Below, one piece after another: positions 33,246 to 42,036 of a stretch of 58,360 nt of DNA (position 1 is the first letter of the stretch; every line of letters begins with the position of its first letter). A program made the position numbers and the translations under genes. The notes under the pieces were generated by a model. The model was not told the origin of the DNA and did no database searches. It saw nothing but the letters and a program-made list of their open reading frames with translations. Source of the DNA: Acidobacteriaceae bacterium (GTDB lineage Bacteria; Acidobacteriota; Terriglobia; Terriglobales; Acidobacteriaceae); the NCBI GenBank assembly GCA_003165795.1, contig PMWW01000152.1, forward strand, positions 6,772-65,131. Direction: 5' to 3'.

Positions 33246-35507
33246 TCACTTCCTCAGGGCGCGTTGCATCTGCGGGCCGGGCGCCGACGCAATGATCACT
33301 CCCGGTCTGACATGGGCAAATCCTAGCGGGACGGTGGCAGTGCTGGGGTTCGCGCCGCTGAAGGAATCGGCCTCGATATCCACCGCGTAGTAGTTTCCGT
33401 TTTGCAGCAGTCCGGGCGGAAGGGTGACGCTGTTCGAGGTCGTGACCAAGGTCGTGCAGCAATTTGCGTTGTTGTTGGTGTTGTAGCCGAGGATGATATC
33501 GCCCACCTGTATGGTTTGAAGGGTGGTGCTCAGAGAAAAGATGCTGACCACGTACCGATCCGGGGCACCCAAGCTGGGAGCCTTCCAGCTGATGGTTGGG
33601 GTCAAGCTGGCGGTTACGGTTCCACTCGAGAAGGATTGCCCATCTACCGTCGGCGAAAGCACCGGGCCAATGATAGGTTCCACGGCATCGCCGGCGCCGG
33701 TTCCGGGCGTGGTGATGACGTCGGCCTCGCCGCCCAACTTGGTAACGATGCCGCCAAGAACCGACCACAAGCCGTTCAAGCTGCTGGGGGTTGAAGAGGT
33801 AATGGTGGTGGTGTTGGTGGTCGTGTGGACTCCACCGCTCGGCACCGTGACCGTCGGATACGTTAGCGCCGGCCCCGCCACGTCGTAGCTGTAACGCAAG
33901 ACGGGGGCGAAGTTGTCCGCCGGAAAGGGGTCGCTGTAGTTGAGGTTGCCCTGGTCGCTATCGGTGGTGATGCCGTTAGCGTCTGCATAGGCGGCCAGCA
34001 TTGCCCACGCGCCGGTATAAGTCGCAAGGCTTCCCAAGGACAGGTCCGCATCCCAGGAGTTCGCCAGACTGCTGATGGTGGGCGCGGCGTAAGGTTGCGC
34101 CACTACGTTCAAAATCGAATCCCTCCCTTGGATCCCGTTCCCAGCGAACTGCGCGTCGAGGGCCGAGAACTGCGATCCCTTAACGTTCAGCCGCACCGTG
34201 GCGTTGGTCGGAACATTGGTCATGGAACCGGTGACGTTGGTCGTCCCACCGGCAGCTTCCGTGATCGAGGTGCTGTTCCACGACTCGGTGATCACCACCG
34301 CCGAGCCGTTGCCGACCGGAGTGGTTTGCTGGTGGTTGAGGAATACCCGGTCGCCTTTCGAGGCATCCAGCAGCGGACCGGTGAGGGAGTTGTTCTGGAA
34401 GAAAGGTGAGCCCCCAGCGTCCTCCGGATACAAGACGTTCGCCGGAGCATCGGCGCTGTACCAGGCAATGCCATCCCCACCTCCATCTTGTGGAGGATGG
34501 TTCAAGATGACGTTGAATTTCAAAGTCTGTTGGCCGCTGACGGTGTCGGGACGGCCGATCTGGGCGCCGGTCAACACCGGATCGCTCTGGCTGGTCCAGT
34601 TGTAGTAATAGGCGCCGACCGCCAGCCAATAGTTACCGGCGGGCACGCCGGCGATGGTGAAGGTCCCATCGCTGTTGCCGGTTCCGGCGATCTTGCTGAA
34701 TCCTCCGCTGCCGTTGGGAACATAGGCGGTAACGCTTCCGGCGGCGCTGAGATCAAATCCGACGGTGGTGGTTCCGCTGCGATCGTAAAAGGCGGTATTC
34801 ACCAATCCGTCGATGTTGCCGGCCGGAGTTATGCTGAAGCTTTGGGTGGTGCTGGCAGCTTCAGTCGTGTTGGCGGTTATGGTGAAGGAATTCGCCGCCC
34901 GCGACTGCTCGTGGGTCGGGGTCCACGACAAGGTACTGCCAGAGATGGAAGCGTTGGCCGGCCCCGCGGCAAGAGTGAAGCTGACCGTTCCGCCTGAGGG
35001 ATCGCTGGCGGCCAGTTGGTAGCTGTAAGGCTCGGCCTCGAAGGCAGTGGTGGGCGCCACGCTGCTGAACTGGGGCGGCGCGCCGACGGTGGCCGTTACG
35101 GCTGCGGTGGCGCTCTTGGTCGCGTCCGCCTGGCTGGTCGCAATCACGTGAAAGACGCCTGCCGCAACTGCAGCATAATTGCCCGTGCTATCTACCGTGC
35201 CTCCCGCCGCACCCTCCTTCACTGACCAGCGGACCGCCGTGTTCGAGGTATGGGTCACAGTGGCGGTGAAGTGCTTTGGCTCTCCCACTACGACATTGGC
35301 TGTAGTGGGAGAAACAACGACGACCACAGACGATGCAGGTTGCGGTTGCGGTTTGGTCGCCGGGTTGCCGCCACAACCGGTGAGCCAAAAGCACAGGTTC
35401 CACGCCAGGAAGAAGAAAATTCGGCGCAGGATGGCGGAAGAAAAGCCCAGCCGGAAAGGTAAGCTCCGGTTGCCACAGCCTTTGTTAGCAGAGGTCGAAA
35501 GAAACAT
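33246..35507 (-). CDS. Large secreted lipoprotein with Ig-like and beta-rich repeats
   Basis: The predicted protein has 753 residues. The export region ends FFFLAWNLCFWLTGCGG, a lipobox-like LTGC, so it is likely anchored by a lipid at the new N-terminal Cys. Next comes a Big-2-like Ig domain (VVVVSPTTANVVVGEPKHFT, VRWSVKEGAAGGTVDSTGNY), a cadherin/Ig segment with SVAPTTAFEAEPYSYQLAAS, a carboxypeptidase-regulatory-like part (DGTFTIAGVPAGNYWLAV) and a long Thr/Ser-rich remainder. ATG 35507 was chosen; no clear ribosome site supports it. It is probably a surface protein. No catalytic motif is seen. The promoter region overlaps the repeat at 35618-35638. Confidence 0.8.
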   Translation of the reverse strand: MFLSTSANKGCGNRSLPFRLGFSSAILRRIFFFLAWNLCFWLTGCGGNPATKPQPQPASSVVVVVSPTTANVVVGEPKHFTATVTHTSNTAVRWSVKEGAAGGTVDSTGNYAAVAAGVFHVIATSQADATKSATAAVTATVGAPPQFSSVAPTTAFEAEPYSYQLAASDPSGGTVSFTLAAGPANASISGSTLSWTPTHEQSRAANSFTITANTTEAASTTQSFSITPAGNIDGLVNTAFYDRSGTTTVGFDLSAAGSVTAYVPNGSGGFSKIAGTGNSDGTFTIAGVPAGNYWLAVGAYYYNWTSQSDPVLTGAQIGRPDTVSGQQTLKFNVILNHPPQDGGGDGIAWYSADAPANVLYPEDAGGSPFFQNNSLTGPLLDASKGDRVFLNHQQTTPVGNGSAVVITESWNSTSITEAAGGTTNVTGSMTNVPTNATVRLNVKGSQFSALDAQFAGNGIQGRDSILNVVAQPYAAPTISSLANSWDADLSLGSLATYTGAWAMLAAYADANGITTDSDQGNLNYSDPFPADNFAPVLRYSYDVAGPALTYPTVTVPSGGVHTTTNTTTITSSTPSSLNGLWSVLGGIVTKLGGEADVITTPGTGAGDAVEPIIGPVLSPTVDGQSFSSGTVTASLTPTISWKAPSLGAPDRYVVSIFSLSTTLQTIQVGDIILGYNTNNNANCCTTLVTTSNSVTLPPGLLQNGNYYAVDIEADSFSGANPSTATVPLGFAHVRPGVIIASAPGPQMQRALRK

Positions 35508-35617
35508 GGAAGGGACTCCGAGCGAAGCGAATTCGTACTCACTCGAATTCCATCGGCAATTATCCGGCGCTTCTGCAGACCGCCTGCCCGCGACGCCCAA
35601 AAGAAAGGCAACGCTCC

Positions 35618-35638
35618 GACTTTTTCAGCAACCTGCTA
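35618..35638. repeat. Second copy of the mutY-end repeat
   Basis: GACTTTTTCAGCAACCTGCT followed by A is the reverse complement of the left arm of the inverted repeat at 18222-18241. It lies between the divergent lipoprotein and TPR genes. It marks an interspersed repeat family; only one arm is recognised here. Confidence 0.65.
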
Positions 35639-35693
35639 AAGGCGCGCTCCGGCAATGTGCCAATGCACGCTCCCTCAAGGAGTACGCAACGGC

Positions 35694-35699
35694 TATAAT
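35694..35699 (+). promoter_or_regulatory. -10 box nine bases before the TPR-protein start
   Basis: A perfect TATAAT ends nine bases before TTG 35709. It supports the choice of 35709 over the upstream ATG 35655. Confidence 0.4.
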
Positions 35700-35708
35700 C
35701 GAGTTGCT

Positions 35709-37358
35709 TTGCAATCCCCTCGTTTCCGATTTTGCCACGCGCTTCTTCCGCTCCTGGCGGCACTTTGCCTTCTCTGCCTGGGCCAGCCAGCGGCGGGGCA
35801 GACGCTTCCCGGCACGCAAACGCTTCTGGTCATGCCATTCGAGAACCAGTCGAGCCTTCCCGGCCTGGAGTGGATTGGCGAAGCCTTCGCGGAAGTTCTC
35901 TCCGACCGCATGGCGTCGCCGCGGCTTTACGTCATCAGCCGCGACGATCGCAGCTACGCCTTCGACCACTCCGGCATTCCGTTGAACCTGCTGCCGTCGC
36001 GGGCGACCATTTATCGCGTGGCCGAGCAGATGGGCGCCGACTACGTGGTGCTGGGCAGCTATACCTATGACGGCACTACCTTCAGTGCGATCGCCCAGTT
36101 GCTCGACATGAAGAAGCTGCATCTGTACCCGCCAGTCAATAGCAGCGGACCGCTGACCAACCTGATCGATCTGCAGACGATGTTGGCGTGGCAGTTGATG
36201 CAGCAAATGCCGGTTCCTCCGCCGATGACGCGCGAGCAATTCCTGAAAGCTTCGCCGCCGATCCGCCTGGACGCGTTCGAGAACTACATCCGCGGAGTTC
36301 TGGCGACCGGCCATCTGCAAAAGGTCCACTATTTCCACGATGCGGTGAAGCTGAATCCCAGCTACACCCTCGCCATGCTGCAGCTGGGTAAGACCTACTA
36401 CGACAACCACGAATATGAGTCGGCGGCAGTGTGGTTCAGCCGCGTGCCCAAGACTGATCCGGCTGCGGGTGAGGCCAATTTCCTGCTCGGGATGTCAGAG
36501 TTCTATCGCGGTAACTTCGACAAGGCGTTTGCCGCCTTCAGCTACTTGTCCACGCGATTGCCGCTGACCGAGGTGTACAACAACCTGGGCGTGATGGAAG
36601 CGCGGCGCGGGCGGAGGGCTTCGGCGGTGGAGTACTTCTCCAAGGCCAGCAATGCCGATCCCAACGACGGCGACTACCGCTTTAACCTGGCAGTCGCACT
36701 GTTCAAGAATGGTGACAGCGCCGGAGCGGCCCGACAGCTGCGTGACGAATTGCAGCAGCGTTCTACCGACGGAGAAGCCAAATCGCTGCTGGACATGATC
36801 AATCGCGGCGTGCTGCCGCCGCCACCGTCGTTGCCGAATGCGGCGCCGCCGGGCAATGCCTTACTGGCCGCGAACCAGGCGCACATTCCGATGGAACGTA
36901 TCAAGCGCAACTACGACGAGACTTCGTATCGCCAACTGGAGATGGAGATCAACAATTTCGATGAGGCACGCCTGGCCAAGACGGACGGGCGCACCCGCGG
37001 GGCGTATTACCTTGGTCGGGGCAAGGAACTGCTGGCCCAGAACCGGGCAGATCAGGCGGAGGGACAATTCCGCAGCGCGATCGGCGCCGACTATGGCAAC
37101 GCCGCCGCCCACGCGCAACTGGCGATGCTTCTGGAGAAGAAGGGCGAGGTGACGGGGGCCCGCGCCGAGGCGCAAACTTCGGTGCGGCTGAAGCCCAATG
37201 TCGATGGACTGCTAGTGCTGGCGCGGCTCGACCTGAAGCAGAACCAGATGCCGTCGGCGGCCAGCGAGGTTGATCGCGCCTTGGCCTTAGACCCGGCGAA
37301 CCCGGCGGCGGTGGCGCTAAAACACGATATCGCCGCCCAGCAAAAAGGTCCACAATAG
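35709..37358 (+). CDS. Secreted TPR-repeat protein with a FlgO/CsgG-like N-terminal domain
   Basis: This protein is about 549 residues. A signal peptide (ALLPLLAALCLLCLGQPAAG) precedes a domain beginning TLLVMPFENQSSLPGLEWIG, the LPFxN pattern of FlgO/CsgG-like and adenylate-cyclase-associated TPR proteins. At least six helical TPR repeats follow (YTLAMLQLGKTYYDNHEYES, TEVYNNLGVMEARRGRRASA, AGAARQLRDELQQ, NAAAHAQLAMLLEKKGEVTG). It is probably an outer-membrane-side or periplasmic scaffold. The start is uncertain: ATG 35655 is also open, but TATAAT at 35694-35699 favours TTG 35709. It is 30 bases upstream of nfeD, on the same strand. Confidence 0.8.
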   Translation: MQSPRFRFCHALLPLLAALCLLCLGQPAAGQTLPGTQTLLVMPFENQSSLPGLEWIGEAFAEVLSDRMASPRLYVISRDDRSYAFDHSGIPLNLLPSRATIYRVAEQMGADYVVLGSYTYDGTTFSAIAQLLDMKKLHLYPPVNSSGPLTNLIDLQTMLAWQLMQQMPVPPPMTREQFLKASPPIRLDAFENYIRGVLATGHLQKVHYFHDAVKLNPSYTLAMLQLGKTYYDNHEYESAAVWFSRVPKTDPAAGEANFLLGMSEFYRGNFDKAFAAFSYLSTRLPLTEVYNNLGVMEARRGRRASAVEYFSKASNADPNDGDYRFNLAVALFKNGDSAGAARQLRDELQQRSTDGEAKSLLDMINRGVLPPPPSLPNAAPPGNALLAANQAHIPMERIKRNYDETSYRQLEMEINNFDEARLAKTDGRTRGAYYLGRGKELLAQNRADQAEGQFRSAIGADYGNAAAHAQLAMLLEKKGEVTGARAEAQTSVRLKPNVDGLLVLARLDLKQNQMPSAASEVDRALALDPANPAAVALKHDIAAQQKGPQ

Positions 37359-37388
37359 TTGCGGAAGATCCCTCCGGAAGGAGGCCAC

Positions 37389-38681
37389 ATGACTGGCACT
37401 CGAATCGCGCTCTGCGGCTTCATCCTGGCGCTGCTGGCAACCGGCAACGCCTTTGCCAACAGCGTGGTCAAGATCAAAGTAGACGACACCATCCAGCCCA
37501 TCAGCGCGGAGTATGTAGATCGCGCCATCGAGCGCGCCCGCCAGACCAATGCGGACGCGGTGTTGATTGAACTGCGCACGCCGGGCGGACTGGTCGACTC
37601 GACCCGCGAAATCATCCAGAAGATTCTTGCTTCGCCGGTGCCGGTGATTGTCTACGTGGCGCCCAGCGGAGCCAACGCGGCCTCGGCCGGCTTCTTTATT
37701 CTGGAGTCGGCAGACATTGCGGCCATGGCGCCCGGCACCAACACCGGCGCGGCCCATCCGGTAATCCTGGGCGGCGAGAAGATGGACGACGTGATGAAGG
37801 CGAAGATGGAGAACGACTCCGCCGCTTTCATGCGGTCGTTCGTGGGACCGCGTGGCCGTAACCTGCAACTGGCGGAGAGCGCGGTGCGCGAGTCGAAATC
37901 GTGGACCGACCAGGAGGCGTTGCAGCAGCACCTGATCGACGTGGTCGCGCGCGACCAGGACGACCTGTTCCGCCAACTCGAAGGCAGGATGGTGAAGCGC
38001 TTCGACGGCAAGCAGGAGAAGCTGCATCTGGTGGGCGACTCGGTAGACGAGATGGCGATGACGCTGCGGCAGCGGATCCTGGATTTCCTGCTCGACCCCA
38101 ACATCGCTTTCCTGGTGCTGGCGGTGGGCGCACTCGCGCTCTACGCCGAGTTCAATCATCCGGGAGCAGTGGTGCCGGGCGTGGTGGGAGTCATCTTCAT
38201 CCTGCTGGCGCTGTTTGCCCTGAATCTGCTACCCACGCGCTACGCCTCGTTCACGCTCATCATCGCGGCCTTCGTGTTGTTTGTCTTGGAGGCGAAATTT
38301 GCTACCCACGGAGTGCTCGGCCTGGGCGGGATTGTGTTGCTGACACTGGGGGGCTTGCTGCTGGTGGATGGGCCGATTCCGCAGATGCGGGTGAATCTGT
38401 GGACCGCGATGGGGGTTAGCGTACCCTTTGGCGCGATTACCGTTTTTCTCATGAGCATCGCCATTCGCGCCCGACGCAACAAAGTCGTCACCGGTCCGCA
38501 AGGGATGATTGGCGCGGTCGGCCAGGCGCGCACCGACATCGATCCGGAAGGCAAGGTATTTGTGCAAGGCGAGCTGTGGAACGCGCACGCCCCGTCGCGG
38601 GTCGGGATCGGGGAGCAAGTGGTAGTTCGCAAAGTGGAGGGACTGGAACTGGAAGTGGAGAAGGCAGGAATTAGCAACTAG
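37389..38681 (+). CDS. nfeD: NfeD family membrane serine protease-like protein
   Basis: This full-length NfeD protein has 430 residues: a signal peptide (GFILALLATGNAFA), a ClpP-type protease domain (about 25-220) with the probable nucleophile S99 in SGANAASAGFF, four hydrophobic helices (about 232-345), and the C-terminal OB-fold NfeD domain (GMIGAVGQARTDIDPEGKVF, VVVRKVEGLELEVEK). NfeD usually cleaves or regulates stomatin/flotillin-type SPFH proteins, whose gene is normally next to it, but none is seen here. AGGAGG (37378-37383) precedes ATG 37389. The stop codon lies within a 7-bp tandem repeat (TAGCAAC). Confidence 0.92.
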   Translation: MTGTRIALCGFILALLATGNAFANSVVKIKVDDTIQPISAEYVDRAIERARQTNADAVLIELRTPGGLVDSTREIIQKILASPVPVIVYVAPSGANAASAGFFILESADIAAMAPGTNTGAAHPVILGGEKMDDVMKAKMENDSAAFMRSFVGPRGRNLQLAESAVRESKSWTDQEALQQHLIDVVARDQDDLFRQLEGRMVKRFDGKQEKLHLVGDSVDEMAMTLRQRILDFLLDPNIAFLVLAVGALALYAEFNHPGAVVPGVVGVIFILLALFALNLLPTRYASFTLIIAAFVLFVLEAKFATHGVLGLGGIVLLTLGGLLLVDGPIPQMRVNLWTAMGVSVPFGAITVFLMSIAIRARRNKVVTGPQGMIGAVGQARTDIDPEGKVFVQGELWNAHAPSRVGIGEQVVVRKVEGLELEVEKAGISN

Positions 38682-38697
38682 CAACTAGCAACTAGCA
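38672..38697. repeat. Heptamer tandem repeat TAGCAAC
   Basis: Three full copies and one partial copy of TAGCAAC run through and past the nfeD stop. It is related in period and sequence to the ACTGACA-type repeats at 43541, 50242, 50707 and 54065. Confidence 0.8.
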
Positions 38698-38938
38698 TCA
38701 TGTCCCCCAAGTTCGTGGCAAAATTCAACCGTTGCGTTTGAAAGGGCAGCCGCTGATAGCGCCAACTGACGCCACAATCTCTTTGCAATGTCAGTTTGCC
38801 CAACGAGCCGGTTGACCCGCGTACTCGCAAGACCACCTGTCCTCCAGGGGTTTTCTCTCTCGCCCTTTGGGAGAACTCTGCGAAAAATCTGAAACTTATT
38901 CAGCCGCGGGACCGTATACAATCCCGCAGGAGGTTGAC

Positions 38939-39346
38939 ATGCATGACACAAAGGAGCGGTTGTCTCAATTGTGGCTCTTCGCGTTACTCAACTACCTGTA
39001 TGCGGACGTGCTTGCCCTGTTCGATATTGTTGGCTCGCAAGATCCAGCCCCACATCTCCCACCATGGGCTCTGCTGGGGGCAGCGGTCTTGATGGAAATA
39101 CCCATCGCCATGATTCTGGCGTCTCGACTGCTTCCGTTTAGGGCGAACCGGCTGGCGAATATCATCGCGGGTGCCATTGAGACGTTAGCCGTCATTTCGA
39201 TGCAATTCGTTTACCCTTTAGCCAGCGGTGCCTGGCACGAGCATATGTTTGCATCGTACATTTTCTTCGGGACGATCGAAACTGTATGCACCTCGGTCAT
39301 CATCTGGCAGGCGTGGACCTGGTCAGGAGTTGAAGCCAGCAGTTAG
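38939..39346 (+). CDS. DUF6326-family membrane protein
   Basis: This 135-residue inner-membrane protein has four helices: LWLFALLNYLYADVLALFDI, ALLGAAVLMEIPIAMILASR, ANIIAGAIETLAVISMQFVY and FASYIFFGTIETVCTSVIIW. The pattern EIPIAMILASR with RANRLANIIAG and the closing IWQAWTW is that of DUF6326. The function of the family is unknown. A strong AGGAGG (38928-38933) precedes ATG 38939, so this start is secure although the frame stays open further upstream. Similar small membrane proteins follow on the same strand. Confidence 0.82.
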   Translation: MHDTKERLSQLWLFALLNYLYADVLALFDIVGSQDPAPHLPPWALLGAAVLMEIPIAMILASRLLPFRANRLANIIAGAIETLAVISMQFVYPLASGAWHEHMFASYIFFGTIETVCTSVIIWQAWTWSGVEASS

Positions 39347-39498
39347 TTCGGAGGGGGTTATCGACAATCCGAAATTAGGCTGCCTGGTGAGTATTGGCGT
39401 AACCTCCCATATCACAAGTGACCCATTCGGGCCGGATCGGTTACGATAACGCTGTTAGCAACAATCATTATGTAAGCTTTGTGATTTCAGCGTAAAGT

Positions 39499-40194
39499 GT
39501 GCCCGTGATAGCCGCCTTCATCATCATCTTCGCCGTGATAGCGTTGTCCGTGGCGTCGTTGTGGATTGCGGTTCGTGACCGGAAAAGAACCGGCAAGGCA
39601 GCCGGTAGCATCAACTGGGGCCTGTGCCTGTGCGGAGTTGTAGGCATGATAATCGTAGACCTGTTACTCATGGTCTACAGCGCCTACGCTATTTTCCTGT
39701 TCCTGTTCTTTGTTCTCCCAGCGATTTGCATATTGTGTGTTCTATGGCTCTTGGTGGCCTTTCTCCGTAAGCGACGCAGCCATTCAGTGCAGTTATTCGG
39801 GACGGCTTTTGCGTCGGTAGCTCTCTCATTCGTTGTCTTTCTTTTCCTCGGCGGGAACGTCATCCGTCCTGCTCTGCGATGGCTGATTTGGTCGCGGCAG
39901 TTCAAAGCTGAGTTATTGGCGCAGCCCGCCCCAAGCAACGGTGAACTCAGGCACATGGAATGGGAGGCGACGGGATGGGCTGGCGTCGCGAACGTCACTG
40001 TCTACATCGCTTTCGACCCCTCAGATGCTCTATCGAATGCGATTTTGCCCGGCAAAGTTGCCGGGATACCCTGCACAGTTTTACGAGCATTTAGGCTGGA
40101 GCCTCGCTGGTACTCCGTTTGGTTTTACACTGATGAAACATGGTCAGAATGCCCGTGGAGCAGCAAAGCGGCGGCTGAGTTGAAGAATAACTGA
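39499..40194 (+). CDS. Polytopic membrane protein with a C-terminal soluble part, unknown
   Basis: The 231-residue protein has four hydrophobic helices in the first 120 residues (AAFIIIFAVIALSVASLWIA, CGVVGMIIVDLLLMVYSAYA, FLFLFFVLPAICILCVLWLL, VALSFVVFLFLGGNV). A soluble C-terminal region of about 100 residues then has several Trp and Tyr (WEATGWAGVANVTVYIAF, EPRWYSVWFYTDETW). No family recognised. The start is a GTG at 39499 (or 39505). The gene is flanked on both sides by about 20-bp direct repeats with the core CGGATCGGTTTACGATAACG (39433 and 40231), so it may have moved as a unit. Confidence 0.65.
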   Translation: MPVIAAFIIIFAVIALSVASLWIAVRDRKRTGKAAGSINWGLCLCGVVGMIIVDLLLMVYSAYAIFLFLFFVLPAICILCVLWLLVAFLRKRRSHSVQLFGTAFASVALSFVVFLFLGGNVIRPALRWLIWSRQFKAELLAQPAPSNGELRHMEWEATGWAGVANVTVYIAFDPSDALSNAILPGKVAGIPCTVLRAFRLEPRWYSVWFYTDETWSECPWSSKAAAELKNN

Positions 40195-40618
40195 CGTAAA
40201 ATCGCCATTTCGTAAGTGATCGGCCCGGCTCGGATCGGTTTACGATAACGCCTGATCACGACAGTTTGACTGTGGTTTGAGTATCTCCACGCGGATGGAT
40301 CAGCGGGTGCCCCGGGTTTCGCGGTGTTCGAAACCCGGGGGAGTACGATATGCACGTGTGAAAACGGCTTCGGCTGACAAGCTCCATGACAATCCCAGGT
40401 CTCGAAAATCGCGAGACCTGAGGCACCCCGCATTCCTGTCCTGCGTGCTAGTTTGTGAATCCTCTGCGTGAGCCGCTGCCGCGCTCGCAACAGAATTCGC
40501 TCAAATGAGGTCAATGTGAAAAGAGAACTCCTGACACAGATCGTCCTGGTGATCGTGGGGCTGTGCGTCATGTGCCTCACTGAGAGGCACACACAAATCT
40601 AACAACGGAGAATATCCA
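40195..40618. other. 424-bp intergenic stretch with hairpin element
   Basis: It holds no supported gene. It contains the copy of the direct repeat (40231-40251) and the nested palindrome listed next. Shorter open frames across it are translations of repeat DNA. Confidence 0.45.
40302..40433. repeat. Nested palindromic element
   Basis: Two hairpins, CGGGTTTCG/CGAAACCCG (40313-40321 and 40329-40337) and CAGGTCTCG/CGAGACCTG (40396-40404 and 40412-40420), lie inside outer inverted copies of GCGGGTGCC/GGCACCCCGC. The pattern resembles an acidobacterial REP-like unit. Confidence 0.6.
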
Positions 40619-40999
40619 ATGAAAGAAAACATGATGTTAACCATCGCGTCTCTGCTCTCGATCCTCTTGCTGACGCTTCACATTACGGACGACATCGTCC
40701 GTGGGATATCGAAGGCCGAGCCCTCAAACATTGCGTTGGCCGTTCTCGTGGTGTTGCTGTACGGGACGCTGGTGCTCGCCGAACGAAGATCGGGGTACGC
40801 CATCATGCTGCTCGTCGGGTTGTTCGCGGCAGCCACGCCCGTCATGCACATGAGGGGGGCACATTATGGCGAGATCGCCAAGTCCACCGGCGGCTTCTTC
40901 TTCGTCTGGACACTCTGGGCGCTCGGCGGGCTCGGGGGCCTCACCTTCATCCTCTCGGCGCGCGGACTGTGGAGTCTGCGACGGGGCCAGCCACGGTAG
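40619..40999 (+). CDS. Small membrane protein, unknown
   Basis: This 126-residue protein has four hydrophobic segments (LTIASLLSILLLTLHITDDI, NIALAVLVVLLYGTLVLAER, YAIMLLVGLFAAATPVMHM, GFFFVWTLWALGGLGGLTF). The first helix carries the pair HITDD and the third a Met-His (VMHMRGAHY), which could bind a metal, but that is speculation. I do not recognise a named family. The start ATG 40619 has GGAG upstream (in AACGGAGAA). It overlaps the following DUF6632-like frame and may be co-transcribed with it. Confidence 0.72.
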   Translation: MKENMMLTIASLLSILLLTLHITDDIVRGISKAEPSNIALAVLVVLLYGTLVLAERRSGYAIMLLVGLFAAATPVMHMRGAHYGEIAKSTGGFFFVWTLWALGGLGGLTFILSARGLWSLRRGQPR

Positions 41000-41430
41000 T
41001 CCTACACCCCGAACATGGAAAGGCCGATTTGGAGGTTCTCTGCCGCCTGCGGCCGGATGACGGGCAAACCGGCAGTTGTGGGGCTGTTGAATCTGCCCCA
41101 ATTTATTTTCTATATTTGGATCTGTGGCATTCCAGCTGGCTTTTGGAGCGGAAGAACGAGTGCGGACTGATGTTCCTGAGCTTTTTTATTCCGGTCGGGG
41201 TCTTTCTACTCATGGCCGCAAGGAGACCTTCTGAGCATCGCTCGATGATTGCTCTAGCAGCTTGGTGGAACATCTCCCATGGCGTGGTGATGGCTATTCA
41301 AACCGTGGAAGCGTGGATTCACAGCGTCCACCGGAACTTTACTGATGTGATCGTATTCCTTGTGATCGGAGTTGTCATGTTAGCGCTTCTGCCGGCAAAA
41401 CCAGAGGCAGTCGCGCCGGGAGTTGCGTGA
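40969..41430 (+). CDS. DUF6632-like membrane protein, probably damaged at its 5' end
   Basis: The last 100 residues (MFLSFFIPVGVFLLMAARRP, SEHRSMIALAAWWNISHGVV, MAIQTVEAWIHSVH, DVIVFLVIGVVMLALLP) match the DUF6632 membrane family. The usual first helix is missing in this frame. A different frame starting at ATG 41014 reads MERPIW to KPAVVGLLNL, similar to the expected beginning, so a frameshift near 41085-41105 may have separated the two parts. As it stands the frame overlaps the upstream gene by 31 bases, and ATG 41170 could be the working start. Real function is uncertain. Confidence 0.55.
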   Translation: MESATGPATVVLHPEHGKADLEVLCRLRPDDGQTGSCGAVESAPIYFLYLDLWHSSWLLERKNECGLMFLSFFIPVGVFLLMAARRPSEHRSMIALAAWWNISHGVVMAIQTVEAWIHSVHRNFTDVIVFLVIGVVMLALLPAKPEAVAPGVA

Positions 41431-42036
41431 ACGAGCGCAGAAAACCCCACACTCTACGCGGATAACCGTTTCTTCTCGTCTTCGTTTCACGGTTTTTTCC
41501 CCTCTAAGACATCTGCCAGACTGGTTTTGACCGTTCTGCCCACTCTGTATCAAACTATCAAGCGCCGGTTGGAGGATGTGTATCAGGCCCGGCGAAGTAC
41601 AAAGCCATCGTCGAACGTCACATGATAATGTAAGTGGGCGAAAAGAGGATTACTGCGCTAACAGCTTGCCACGGCACAGGTGCTCTACCTGCCCACGTAC
41701 TGTCGCATAGAACAAGACCTACAATCAATTTTCCCGGGAACAGAGATAGACGCGGAAATCAAGAAACTCCGTTGACAGGGCAGCGGCTGAAGCCGTGCCC
41801 TGTCCCACCCGGGTTATGAGATAGCTTCTAGCAATCAACAACTACCTTGACTAGGAATTGATTGCTAATTATTGCTAATATTTATCATCCCGACCGGCGC
41901 GGTGGGATATGCGGTCTGATTTGCTGCAGGAGGGCGTTAATTGATCACCGCTGTGACGAACCGCTGAAAGGCTTGACGAACTGCAGTCCGCAAGCGGCTG
42001 ATCTGCGATAGGATGAAAATGGAACAGGAGATTGCG
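41431..42036. other. 606-bp intergenic stretch with a long hairpin
   Basis: No gene is supported. A perfect-looking hairpin of the REP kind spans 41774-41804: GACAGGGCA and TGCCCTGTC frame CGGCTGAAGCCG. An AT-rich block follows at 41820-41885. Confidence 0.45.

Noticed and set aside
35655-35708. ATG 35655 as start of the TPR protein
   Set aside because: It gives an odd, Cys-rich N-terminus before the signal peptide and would place the TATAAT inside the gene; kept as an alternative only.
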